Part shown: positions 38,615 through 49,821 of the stretch, piece by piece
Layout of the letters: each line of letters opens with the position of its first letter
Numbering within the stretch: the stretch's first letter is position 1
NCBI GenBank assembly: GCA_015501605.1
Contig: JADNRZ010000003.1
Coordinates: 2,046,001-2,110,000, forward strand
Length of the DNA: 64,000 nt
Source of the DNA: Panaeolus papilionaceus
Taxonomy: Eukaryota > Basidiomycota > Agaricomycetes > Agaricales
Reading direction: 5' to 3'
Program-made: the position numbers and the translations under genes
Notes under the pieces: model-generated
What the model was told of the DNA's origin: nothing
What the model saw: only the letters and a program-made list of their open reading frames with translations
The model's database searches: none

Positions 38615-40210
38615 TGAAGGATGGTGAGCGCCTTTTCAAGGAGAGCTAAAGCACCAGAGCTCAATCGTGGGTCTTTGGTACATGGGTTTGTTCATGTTTG
38701 TTCCACATCACCTCACTGCCCCCTTAAGGCAACGAATACAATGAACCCATCTTGAATTTTACTGACGAGCTTGGGAAACATGAATAGAACACGCTATTGC
38801 CTAGAGACCTTCAAGTTTTTAAACTCGTCGTCGTCTTGAAGTACAAGACATCCTTGTCCACAATTCATCGTCTAGTGTTGGCCACAAACTCAGACGAAGC
38901 ACTCCTGACTTACCTGGGGTGTCCGGAAAAGATGCCCAAAAGGGGCGAACCCTGCGGTAAAGGGACCTCAGTCCCATTGTTCCATTCTACGAGCCATCCT
39001 CTGACTGGCTGATGCTGAATGCAATGTCAAGGTTCTTCAGGGTGTCCCATGACGCAGCATGATGTTTCTGGTAATAATATCAGATGAGTGCTGCACATAA
39101 TTTATAACGCAAATGAAATAACGCACTTTAAAACGGATAAACGCTGCACTGTAAAAGCTGCTCAGAGTAATTGCCAATGTAGATGAAAGAAAAGAACCAA
39201 AAACATATTCAATCCACGAAAAAAATAATTAGCGTAACATCGATTATTGTTCTGGATTATTCGGGATATTCAGGGTTGATCCGTTTAGAGTTGTCCAACA
39301 ACAATAAGGACGGTGTCGGCGAAATGTAATTAACCTTATCCGTATGCAATCCCCATCCATCCTATGCCGACATTATAGCGGTCTCGTGTGCAGGACGGCC
39401 GCACGCAGGTGGGAATATCCTTGAACCTACTACGGACCCGCAGGCGCGATTCCCGAACAACTTGGCTAGGATATTCTAGAAAAACGGGGTATCGAGACAC
39501 ACTAGCAGTTACGCTGCATAAGGAGGTACACGCGTCGGTGAGGCCTGTTAGTAGGGATGTATTGTTTTCTTTACGTGTGGTGAATGCTTCGAGGCGAATT
39601 CTTACCAAAGTTGCGATCCTACTGCTTGGGCCAACAACTTGTGGCGTGTCTTCTATCATCAGCTTAAATAAAATTAGTATTTTGGGACTTTTAAAGCATA
39701 GAGACGTGCCGGATGCTAGATATTTGTATCCATGATGAGTGTAGAGGTGAGAGAGGTGAGAGAGGTGCTTGGACCAGTTGGACGCGCACGCACGTCTCTG
39801 ACGTTACATTGATATGATCGGCTTCCATAAAAGGTTAATTGATTAGGTTCGCTCCAGGGGTCTGCACTCGTCCAGTGTTTTTCAGGACAAGTGACTCAAC
39901 ATTCGAGTGCGACCATTCTCATGAGCGCAGTTAGGTCAATTCGCCCTGGGTGACTCGATATGAAGCTCTAAGTACAGCCTCGGGAATTTAGGTGGCTTGA
40001 TCATGCCCGTTTTCAGACACGCCGCTGGTGCTTCGATCGTGATCAACAACCCACCCTTGAATAATTTCAACTCCGTATACGAAGAAAGACACCACCACTA
40101 GTGCACGACTCGATGGACAGGTAGGCCGGAACTCAGAGCGTCACTCTATGGTCATTGAACGAATTGTCAATACTATGTTTAATTTACACTTCATGTCTGA
40201 TAATTAGCTA
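38615..40210. other. Intergenic region
   Basis: No gene is supported. A short tandem repeat of GTGAGAGAG units lies near 39745-39767. Confidence 0.4.
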
Positions 40211-40900
40211 TTAGACGTTTTGGATGGTGAAGACCTGTTGAGGGTCTTTGACATTCAACGTATCGAGTAGCAACTAGAGCCAAGGATTAGCCGACAACGT
40301 ATTGGTACTCCCATCAGATCACTCACCGGAGCGAAGGTAGCACACAAGGCCGCTATTTAGCGTGGGCTTAGGATATGACCTGAGCGCTACGTGACTCCTC
40401 CGGGAGTTGTAGCAGATATGATGCTAAGAAGTATCCCGGTATGTTAGCTGTATAAATCGTACGTCATGCATTTGTCGCTCACTTGAATTTGTTTCTGAAG
40501 TCAGAATTAGCCACAAACTTCTATATATGTCAAGACGGAGCCAGCACTACCAAGGGGTCGGATTATAATACTCGTAATGTTGAAGTTAGTAAGACCGGTT
40601 AATGTCGCAGCCCACTAGGCACAGAAATAAGTGTGTGCGCAGCCAGTAGTGGTTAGTTTAGACGATCTCGCTACATACATTATATGTTGCTCTTCCTTAG
40701 TGGCAAGGGAATACCCCGACAGCTGCAGCTTGAGGTGAGTCCGAAGAGGCTGTGCTGCGCGAAAGTTGCTCTGAAAGTCCATAATTATGTGAACGTTGTT
40801 GGCACGGGGCAGCAGCGACTAGCAGGTCGGGTAGTGATACGAGGCCTACAGCCAAAAGAAGGTGATGTGCGCTGAACTCTACTTAAGTTTTGTACCTCGA
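40211..40900 (-). pseudogene. Decayed copy of the ricin-B-like secreted protein gene
   Basis: Homologous, exon by exon, to the gene at 42782-43520. The last exon is preserved in frame (LLDTLNV, QQVFTIQNV, TAA at 40211-40213). The next exon to the right has a one-base deletion after PGGV (about 40390-40410) that breaks the frame. The middle exon keeps ATLTGLTNFNITS (about 40580-40620) but lacks about 30 codons before the conserved EKFVAN-like end. The first exon retains SSDSPQAAAVG (about 40720-40760) followed by an early stop, and no convincing start remains. It is a third, non-functional family member. Confidence 0.8.
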
Positions 40901-41130
40901 ATTAACCAAGACGTTGTACCTGAAGCGGTGACTGCTTGGTCACAGCCTGTGCTTGATATCGTATCGGGAGGGGATAATTCGGTCGGTTTATTTGACTGAT
41001 TTTTTCGAAATATTCATTGATTGACACGCATCCACCCCTCGTATAGCTTACCTTGAACCAGCTGAATAGGAACGACGGTCAACAAACTTTCATACTTACC
41101 CTATTGTAGGGACTGTTGTGATATGACATA

Positions 41131-41892
41131 CAGTCGACTCTGTCCTAACCGATAGCTATGATAACCGATAACCTTCCGTAAGCGATAGCTTTTGCTGACT
41201 CTCGACTTGAGTACCAGGAAAATCGGCCCCATAACCGATAACTCTACCACATCCGATAATCCATAGGTAGTTAGCCAAAAATCCGATAGATTTGATAGGG
41301 GGTATAGACTTATATAGGGTCTCCGAGACCCTTGTTACAGGCTTACAGCCCAGCCTTCATCATGATGCGCCACGACTGATGGCTAATTAAAAGTTTCGGG
41401 TTCAATAAAGCAATAAACATTCTATGAATTTCTCACTTTTCCAGATTTTGTGACCGACTCGGTGCTCCTGCTTGCGACACGTGATGGTAGCACATGCTGC
41501 ACGTGACATGGCTCTCTGGAGGATGCTGGTGTCAGTGAACGAGAGACGGGCTGCCGCTTGCCTCCATTATAGAGGTTTTGAACGCTGTTTCTAGTATCAA
41601 AAAATGTATATTGATGCAGGATGATGAAACTTTGAAGAAAACTGAGGCTTCCCTTGACAAATATTTTGGGCAACTTCACCTTCACCAGGAGCAAAACATG
41701 AAATCTACGAAATTGACAGACTCTTTAAACCTCAAGCATTTTAATTCGTCTACTATGTTCTCAATGACTAAATAGATTTTTTCACGATTTTTTGGGGATT
41801 TTTTTTTTGATAGTCTGGCCTATCCGATAACCTCCCATAACCGATAGGTTTTTGTGACTCTCCAGACCTATCGGTTAGGACAGAGTCGACTG
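41131..41892. mobile_element. Non-autonomous pogo/Tc1-type DNA transposon relic
   Basis: Perfect 25-bp terminal inverted repeats (41131-41155 and 41868-41892) begin CAGTCGACTCTGTCC. They are flanked on both sides by TA (41129-41130, 41893-41894), the target duplication expected of Tc1/mariner/pogo elements. Subterminal copies of AACCGATA and its variants occur inside both ends. Length is 762 bp, far too short for a full transposase. An internal plus-strand frame (41578-41775; NAVSSIKKCILMQDD, ASLDKYFGQLHLHQEQN) may be the remnant of a transposase C-terminus. The TIR start resembles known pogo ends (from memory of the family). Confidence 0.85.
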
Positions 41893-41894
41893 TA

Positions 41895-42781
41895 TTACCA
41901 CGCACCCCAATCGACCCTAAGTTTGAGATTCAGCTACTCTGAGAAGTATGTCAATGCAACATTGAAAAATCCGAGGGAATGCAGACTTAAATCCATCCAA
42001 ATCCGGAGTGCTCAATGCCCAGATTTCGAATTATTGCCCTATATTTAGAATTTCTTCTTATATTGGTCAAATGAATTCATGGGGCGCAAACAAGATGTCA
42101 CGAGCTTTGATGAGCGCTGCCTCTAACTCGATTTTACTCCGCAATGACTGATCTGGATCTGATTAAACGCTAGCGGAACAACCAAACACCGATCTAATCA
42201 CTTCGACTCAAGGACTATAAGCTTCGAGTTCACTCCCGCTTCTCCGATGACAACGTGACTATGATATCACGAAACACAATCAAGTTGGAATTTTCTGTCT
42301 CCTTCCATTCTCACAATCGAGGGAAGGGCCACGCTATGCATGGCGAAGCCCGCAACTTCATTATCCATTATACAGTGTAAATATCGAACCGCACGCGGCA
42401 AGGATGACCTCCTACGAAAAACTCCATTTTAATAATACGTATACGATGTCGGTTATAAGCAAAAGGGACAGCTTCAAAGGATGGAACGACGACAAAATTG
42501 AAATTACAGCGAGAGATGAAACAGTTTTAAAGCAAATTTGCGGAACAATCCGAATTTCGTCACGTGAATTTTGAGATGCCGATACATGCCGAAAAAAATG
42601 GATAGAGGGGCCGTAACGGTAAACCCTCCACTAAAGTTGCGGGAATAGATCAAATTCCGCAAAGTTCACGGCGTTTCGTTACTCGTACGCATTTTCTCCG
42701 CTCGAGACGCCAGTTATCAAACGTGGTAGCGCATCATTATCAACAGTGGTCATTAACCAAAATTTAAATCTATTCACCCTC
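41895..42781. other. Intergenic region
   Basis: Between the transposon relic and the ricin-B-like gene. No gene, RNA or repeat is supported. Confidence 0.45.
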
Positions 42782-43520
42782 CTAAACATTCTGAATGGTA
42801 AACGCTTGTTGAGGATCATTAACATTCAATGTATCAAGGATCAGCTTTGGTAACAGGTTAGCTGACGTTATGTGCTTTGATTAAATATCAACTGACAGGG
42901 CTGTATAAAGCGTCGGTGTTGGTGGCCGTTGTGAAGCGCTTAGGATACGATCTGAGCGCAGTGTCTACTCCTCCAGGTGAGAAAGAGGGGACGATACTGA
43001 AATAAAACGCTTCAGAACGCTGGATTCCAACACCCGATAGATTTTATGTACTTAAATTTGCCCGAGAAGTTGGGGTTTGCGACAAACTTCCACGACATTG
43101 CGGAACCAACGCGTCCAAGCACAGGTTGGTCGATCAAGGGCTGCGAAGAAGAAGGAAGAGTGGCACCAACAGCAGCGACGGAAAGGACAATGTTGACCAG
43201 CGCGGTGCTTGTGATGTTGAAGTTAGTGCCACCAGTCAATGTTGTTGTCCACTAACAACCAAGGAGCAAGGATCAGAAAATGTAGAACCTCTTATCATTA
43301 TCAAGTATTTCTTTACCTGAACCGTGGTCGTGCGCGAGGCGCAGGGATACGTGCCGATGGCGGCTGCTTGAGGAGCATCTGATGATACTGTATTGCGGAC
43401 AAGGTCGATGCAGTTGTTCTGGAAATCGACAAAGCGAAGGTTGGCTCCGGCAACAGATACGTCGGGGATGACTGCAATCCCTGCGGCAATGAGGAGTGTG
43501 CGAGCTGTGAATTTAACCAT
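42782..43520 (-). CDS. Ricin-B-like (beta-trefoil) secreted protein, minus copy
   Basis: Exon 1 (43520-43317) starts MVKFTARTLLIAAGIAVIPD, a signal-peptide-like segment. It continues with LRFVDFQNNCIDLV and GTYPCASRTTTVQ, the first QxW-type carbohydrate-binding repeat. Further exons encode WTTTLTGGTNFNITST (from about 43254), SWKFVANPNFSGKFK, then SFSPGGVDTALRSYPK. The last exon is LLPKLILDTLNVNDPQQAF ending at TAG 42782-42784. The splice before the last exon uses a GTTGAT donor and is less certain. The architecture equals that of the divergent gene at 44134. The family resemblance is to ricin-B/CBM13 lectins, but lectin activity is not demonstrated. Confidence 0.68.
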
Positions 43521-44133
43521 GATGCAGGACTATGGGTACCCTGGAGAACGTGCTCAAGGTATTGACACCTATCTCTTTATAGTCAGTCAGTGGCATCTAA
43601 GGCCGGCTCACATATTCCGCATCTTCATTGCCGTGGATAATGACCGTGAGGATCGTGCGGTGATTGCTTGCCTATAACGAGCAAATTTTCAGGCACATTG
43701 ATGCAAAGCGGATGAACATCCTTCTTCCGAAGGAAGACTGTCATGCCCGGATCTCATATGTCAAGGTCTTGCAGCGCTCATCTGTCTCGATGCAGAGCAG
43801 AGTGCATGGTCGACCCCTGAGCTTGCAGACCATGAAGACATTTTGACTGGTGAAAGCGGCCAATCTTTTGTCCCGATAGCCAGCTGACTCTCAAAAAGAA
43901 GTTTAGAAGGCCAAATATTTGCTCAGATGCCAGACATTGACTTACTACGACGTTCCGAAAGATGGAAGCAGATGAAAAGCAAGGTACCATCGGGAAAATA
44001 CGACACAAAGCTGACTACGATCCTTGGACTGTCGGATACTCGTAGACTAGACCACCCTTTCAAGTCTATAAAGACATGCCCGAGTTTCCTTGACGGAAAT
44101 ACCTCAGCAATCCAATCCCCAACTCCATACATC
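43521..44133. promoter_or_regulatory. Shared divergent promoter of the lectin-like pair
   Basis: 613-bp region between two head-to-head paralogues. A TATAAA occurs on the minus strand (43576-43581, about 56 bp from the minus ATG). Another occurs on the plus strand (44067-44072, about 62 bp from the plus ATG). The symmetric placement supports one bidirectional control region. Confidence 0.6.
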
Positions 44134-44861
44134 ATGGTTACTGTCAGTGCAAGCGCCATCGCCCGCAATGTCACAGCTGCCCTTGCTGCTGTCAGCACAA
44201 CCTATAAGCTGACCGACTACCAAGGAAACTGTGTCGACCTCGAAAATGGTCGAACGGGCGACAGTATTGGCATTATGAGCCGCATCTGTACTGGACAAAC
44301 CAACCAGCAGGTAGGGATTCTAATAGAACCTTCGAATTTAATCAATTCTGACCACTGGTACCTCAACAGTGGATTCTGACTACGGACTCGACTGGCAACT
44401 TCTTCAAGATTACCAACGTCGCTGCCAACACAGTTGTTATGACCGTCCCGGCCGTGACGACTGTTGCACCCACTGCGCGCAGTTTACAATTCCAACCTTT
44501 GACCGGGGGGATCAATTCAATTATGACCTGGGACTTGCAGTTAAACAGCAACTTCCCATCCCAGAATCCATCCTTCCCATTTGCATTCAAGTTTGTTCTT
44601 CTTTGATCCCCCTTCATGCCGCTAATTTTAACTGAACTTTCGATTTACAGCCTTGTGTCCGTCCTCAGGCCCGGCAGCGTAATTACCGCAGTGACCGCAT
44701 GGAAACAACCCCCTCTGGACATCGTGTCGAGAGGTGACAGCCCAGTACGTGTTCGAACATTTTAACAAAGGTTTCCATTTTGAACATTTCAAAAATAGCT
44801 CACGCTTACACTGCTGAACCTCAAGGACGGCCAGCAAACTTTCTCGCTCACTCCACTGTAA
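44134..44861 (+). CDS. Ricin-B-like (beta-trefoil) protein, plus copy
   Basis: Four exons (44134-44310, 44370-44590, 44651-44744, 44799-44861) join exactly in frame to 184 aa, stop TAA 44859-44861. The N-terminal part, YKLTDYQGNCVDLENGRTGD then CTGQTNQQ spliced to W, is a textbook ricin-B QxW repeat. Later repeats are less conserved (VSVLRPGSVITAV, LTLTLLNLKDGQQTFSL). The N-terminus (MVTVSASAIARNVTAALAAV) is less hydrophobic than that of the minus-strand paralogue, so secretion is uncertain. Exon boundaries match the paralogue. Mushroom proteins of this size and fold bind glycans or inhibit proteases; which applies is unknown. Confidence 0.78.
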
Positions 44862-46261
44862 ATTAGATACTCACATATTGCTCGAGGAAATGTACTCGAT
44901 GTGGCGCTATTTTGGTATCTGAGAAATAATATATCTTGCGAAATATGGCAAAGATCGTATGATCAACTGTAAAATCAATATAATGACGAAAACGGAGACT
45001 CCGGTATCTTCGTGATTACATCACCACGACTAGAATTCCATATATGGAAGCTTTTCCTATATCTGGCAGTCGGAGAACTGGTCAGGGGCCGACGCCATCT
45101 CTCAGTGTTACCATTGAAAACAAGACACTCCGTAGGTGCCGATGCAGAAAAAATATAAATACATGATGCGGCACACATTTTCGAATCGTTGCTCCGAGAG
45201 AAGGTCTGCTGATCATTGAGCAATTTCGGCCATTCCTCCAACTCGAGTAAAACTATAGCACTACCTATTTCGACCCATTCAAATGGTGTTTGAATGTGAG
45301 GAATTTTGATCTGGAAATCCTGATAGGCTGGCATGGCCAGCGCAGCATGAAGAAATATCCTTGTATGGGTTCACTCTATCTCCGACAGCGTGTAAAGGTG
45401 AGCCGCGACAGACTGACAGTTGACATGCTGAACTCGAGGTTGTTCTCTGAAAATAGAAAACATACGGCAGGAGTAGTAAACAACCACTATGGCTGTGTCC
45501 CGTCCCACCACTTAAAATGACAGCGACCTCATGATACCAAATCGATGACAGATGCAATAACCATACGAGTCCGACCGAGTGGCCCAGGCCCTCCAGAGCC
45601 GTCGAATTATCAAAAATGTAACATTGCGGCATTGAAACATTGGCATAGATAATCGAGCTGAACATCGACACCAAACCATATGAGCCTGTCGGTATAATAT
45701 TTGTACGTGTTTACTGTGCCGCTTCTTAAGTTTTGAAATAAATCCTTTCCCGTAGGTGATTGTATCAAAACAATCTTCAATAGACCCTGTGCATGTCAGA
45801 TTTATGTTATTACAGCACTAAAGTAGAATAAGTCCACCATAAGCCCACATCAAGAAGAGAAAAAGCTTCGTCCTTCAGTAATCAACATGGATATACCATA
45901 TGAATTCATCCCATTCGAAATCCCGGGCCGTCATTTGAACACAGAAAGATCGAAAAGCAAAGGATATTCTTGAGTTCACACCTCCTGACCATTATCCAGT
46001 GACAGTCAAATGGAACAATAATGTTCCAATGTGGAGGTTAGTCCGAATCTCTTGGCCAGGCCTAGCTGGTTTGGAGTTTCTCCCATACTGGCGCATCCTA
46101 AGTACAATGGTAATTTTCTGCGCGCAAGTTATCGAAGCATTGTCATCGGAAGTGGACTTAATTAGAGAGGCCAAGGCACAGATGTATTTATACTCTATGA
46201 TGGCGTAATTACCCGGCAAAGTGGAGATTAGATTATAGATATCTTTGGGGAATCTCCCTTT
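44862..46261. other. Intergenic region
   Basis: No gene is supported. A minus-strand open frame (45279-45674) has hydrophobic stretches but no recognised motif or plausible splice partners. Confidence 0.4.
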
Positions 46262-46815
46262 AGACCTGAGCTTTAAATGTTTCAACCAACTCCCCCATGC
46301 GGCTGATCTCGGTTGAATATCACACTTGAATGGCGCCTTGTGACTGTTTTACAAACGCGCCACCAATAATTGATTATGACCTGTAACTCCAAAGTGAAAA
46401 ATGGAGTATGCTTACATCATGACACCTTCGTCATCCCATGCGTCGTTGATTCCAACTTCATTTCCTTCTGGATCCTTTTTCTAACTGAGGGCGAAGCGAG
46501 GAAGTATCGATGCCATCATGAGCCATAGCTAAGTTGGAATGGGGGTGAGATAGGAGCTGATTCAGTTGAAGGACGGTACTTTCCATAGAGCTAGCGATGT
46601 GCTTTTCGACGCATGTTCTACTCGGGATGTGAAGTGAGTATGAAAATTGTGAACGCTTCCCCGTTGGGGAGAATTAAACCTTCTTACATTGTCTCAAATC
46701 CGTATGCCAGAATTCGGTCTAAATCCTTAATGTTTCCTTCGCTGTCCAGGAATATTTCAGGATTAAACTGGCAGGCATCGGGTCCAAAATGCTTTTCATC
46801 AAGACCCATTGACCA
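46262..46815 (-). pseudogene. Cytochrome P450 relic (C-terminal part only)
   Basis: Matches the C-terminal exons of the two P450 genes to the right: MGLDEKHFGPDACQFNPE, DRILAYGF, CVEKHIASS, LWLMMASIL and DPEGNEVGINDAWDDEG. The heme-binding motif is damaged: the FGKR part reads FETI and the glycine after the cysteine codon block is Glu. A TAG interrupts the part before KKDPEGNE. Nothing homologous to the N-terminal two thirds lies to its right, where a MITE follows at 46944. It is a dead, 5'-truncated copy. Confidence 0.82.
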
Positions 46816-46943
46816 AAATCTGAGAAATGGCCAGATCATGTCCAGGACTCGAGGATTACAGGATGCTTAATCGGTATTGCAGGTTATTACAGGTCTGTAA
46901 TCTGAAGTTCAAACTTGAATGATTCTGAGCCGATGATCAGGCC

Positions 46944-47193
46944 CATCAGGAAATCCTTAGTTTACTTTTTTGGCTTGTACAAGCGGGAAAAAGCGGAAAA
47001 AAGGGGCTAAAAAGCGAAAAAGCAGGAAGTCGAAAAGCCAGGGTCTTATTCGCGAAAAGTAGCGGGTTTTTTCCCAAAACTAACCAAATTTGGCTGGGAA
47101 ATGATCGGGAAATTCTCCCACTTTTAGTCTTTTACCTTATCACAAGTCCAAAAGGGGGAAAAAGTCGGGAAGTAAATTAAGGATTTCCTGATG
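46944..47193. mobile_element. MITE-like inverted-repeat element
   Basis: 24-bp terminal inverted repeats (46944-46967 and 47170-47193; 23 of 24 bases match) begin CATCAGGAAATCC. They enclose a 200-bp purine/pyrimidine-skewed centre rich in GCGGGAAAAAG-like blocks. There is no coding capacity and no clear target duplication. It sits between the P450 relic and the intact P450 gene. Confidence 0.65.
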
Positions 47194-47308
47194 CCCTCAG
47201 TTAAGATGACCAATTGATCAGCATTCAAGTTCAAAGCGATTTGCGGTATGATAATATTGTTATCACTAGCTTGCTTCATAGCAGTTTGATGGCTTATATC
47301 GTATTGCT

Positions 47309-49502
47309 TTACAACCCCGCCTCAGGATCGCTCCTCAAAGTTTCAATTAACTCCCTCCATGCATCAGACCTTGGCCTTATGCCACACTCATGTGCAGTCT
47401 TGTGGCTGTTGAATCAAGGCAGAGCGACCATCAGCTTATGAATAGCAGATGTTGATACAATAATAACAGCAACTCACACAAAAAACCCATCTTCAACAAA
47501 TTCATCGTTGATATTAAGCTCATTTCCATCCTAGTCCCTTTTCTTTTCGAGTGTAAAACAAGCGAGAACCGATGCCATCATAAGCCATAACTGTTGGTGA
47601 GTTGAGTAGAGTTATGGAAGAATTAGCGCAAACACTAGTCACCGTTGAGCTTGCTATATGTTTTCCGACGCAAACTCTGTTCAAAGTGAGTGGTCTACAC
47701 CCAAAACACAGATTTTCACACTTCTTACCGTTTCCCAAACCCATACGCTAAGATCCTGTCTTTGTCATTCAAATTCCTGTCTTCGTTAAGAAACCTCTCT
47801 GGATTGAATGCATGTGTATCTGGTCCGAAACGCTGTTCGTCAAGACCCATTGCCCTGTTATCAATGGCGTTGAGCCAAAACTTTTTACACATATAATCAA
47901 CGGAATTGTACCAAATATTCGACAGAACTATAGTCCCTATTCAGTGTTGCCAAATTAGCACGCGGCGCAATGAGGGATCACTGCCCTTACCTTTGGGAAT
48001 GAAGTACCCCTTGTACCAATCATCTTGCACTGCGAGATGGGGAATGCCCATTGGGCCAGGAGGACGCCATCTCAGTACTTCTCGATAGATTGCCTCGATG
48101 TATGGTGAAGACGATCTATCACCAAAGGTCGGAAGCCTTGGGCGAGGGCCAAGAACGCTATCAAGCTCAGCTTGAGCTTTAGCTTGAATAGCAGGATGAA
48201 TCGCCATCAAGTAGAAGAATGTGCGAGCGGCGGAGATAATCTGTAGTAAATGAGGTTAGGTTATAAAATGACACTCTGGCCAGCAAATTGCAGTACTGTA
48301 TCGGATCCAGCTATGCAAGGGTAGTATCGATTACAAAGAGCCGCAATTATGAAGATCGAAATTAACGGACCGCCATAAACAGAATGGGCCAAGTTGAGGA
48401 CGATTTCCTCTTCTTCCTGTGATGCTCCCACGGTTTGCTTCTTCTCCATGAAATCACCGACTATCGAGGTTACCGCGGCTCCATTTGCCTAGGAGGATGT
48501 CCTGTCATCAAATTGTAATGATAACGATGATAGATGAACAGACCATTTTATTCATCAGGGCTTCGAGTGGGATCCGTTTCATCTCCTCTGACATTTCTTT
48601 ACATTTTTTGGACATTCTCCAAGTCCATGTCCAGGGTACGTACTTGAAAGCGGGAAAAATATTTGCAAGACTTCCGCCAGCAGGGCTGACAATCTCTGAG
48701 CCAACGGTCATATGATAGTCTGCAGCACGAACAACAGGGTCGTCGAGGGTCCTGACATCATACCCAAACATTGTGGCAAGAGGTATCGATAAAGAGAGCC
48801 TTCATAAACACCCAGTGAGCAAATAGTGAGTAGAAGAAATAGAAAATGAACCGAACTGCCATTACATTTTGATGTGGTCAATGAAACGGTCTGGTATATC
48901 TAGCAACCCAACGAGCATATTGTTGACCTTCCGTTCCAGAGTAGGGTAGAATATCTTGATCGTCTGCGGCTTCAGATGCTGGTGGGCAACTCTTCGGTGT
49001 GCGCGTCATCGATCACCATATCGGAAAAGGGCAAAATTGTAGTCCCATCCGACGCTAAGGGTATGAAGTCAAGACAAAGTTGGTATTCATGAATTTCACG
49101 GACTGTGCGCACAGATCAACTGTCGGCATAATAGGGCGGTCCGAATACAATCTGGCACGATTTTCCAGGAGTTCATCGGCGTCTTCGCATGAGTTAAGAA
49201 CAATAAATCTGTTTCCAAGAGCCTCAAAATGTATCATGCTACCTATGTCACGGTCTAAAGTTAACCAGATAAAAGAAGCAATAGAAACAAAGCGCACTGT
49301 TGTATATTTTTGACCATCCATAGTAGACTTTTGATGGGTCTGCTAGTGGGATATCCAGCGTGTTTCCTATTAGGAATCGTGGTTTGGGTCCAGGGGGAAA
49401 GGGTCTTTCTAGAGGTGGTGACAAAAGTCTCTTTGCCAACAACCGAACTAGAATCAGGACAGAAATTGCAGCCAAGGAAAGGGTGACAGTGAGAGGAAAC
49501 AT
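47309..49502 (-). CDS. Cytochrome P450 monooxygenase (intact copy of the array)
   Basis: Membrane-anchored microsomal P450. It starts MFPLTVTLSLAAISVLILVRLLA at 49502 (signal anchor), then the proline-rich hinge PFPPGPKPRFLIGN. Visible landmarks in order are DADELLENRARLYSDRP, the I-helix AGSDT, the following exon SAARTFFYLMAIHPAIQ, the K-helix EXXR (EVLR in EAIYREVLRWRPPGP), RFLNEDRNL, and heme loop YGFG-KR joined by splicing to VCVGKH. The C-terminus HECGIRPRSDAWRELIETLR ends at TAA 47309-47311. Many introns of 50-70 bp are implied, not all placed exactly. It resembles the CYP5144/CYP620-like P450s expanded in agaricomycetes (from memory), so the clan is a guess. The substrate is unknown. 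Confidence 0.85.
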
Positions 49503-49821
49503 GCCGGGTTTGTGATGTCCTATCCTCCTGTTTTATAGGATGGCAAGCATATGGCAAGATCTATTTGCGACTCGGAGGTCGTACTATGCATATGCAATGA
49601 TTGTGACATGTAAGCTATGACATATGGGTCACCTTCGCTCATTCGTAAAATGTTCGGAATAAACGTTAGAGGCTCAGTTAATTTTATTCCTGGGAACAGC
49701 ATAGCGAGTGGTTCCGTGGAAATAGTTTACCATTAACGATCGACTTCAATCTTGAACGAAACCATCGAGAATTGGGAATTGAACGAAATGGTACTAGGTC
49801 GGATTGCTTTGAATACATATG

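Noticed and set aside
45279..45674. 131-codon minus-strand frame with hydrophobic stretches
   Set aside because: Composition suggests a membrane protein, but no family motif, splice partners or start context support it.
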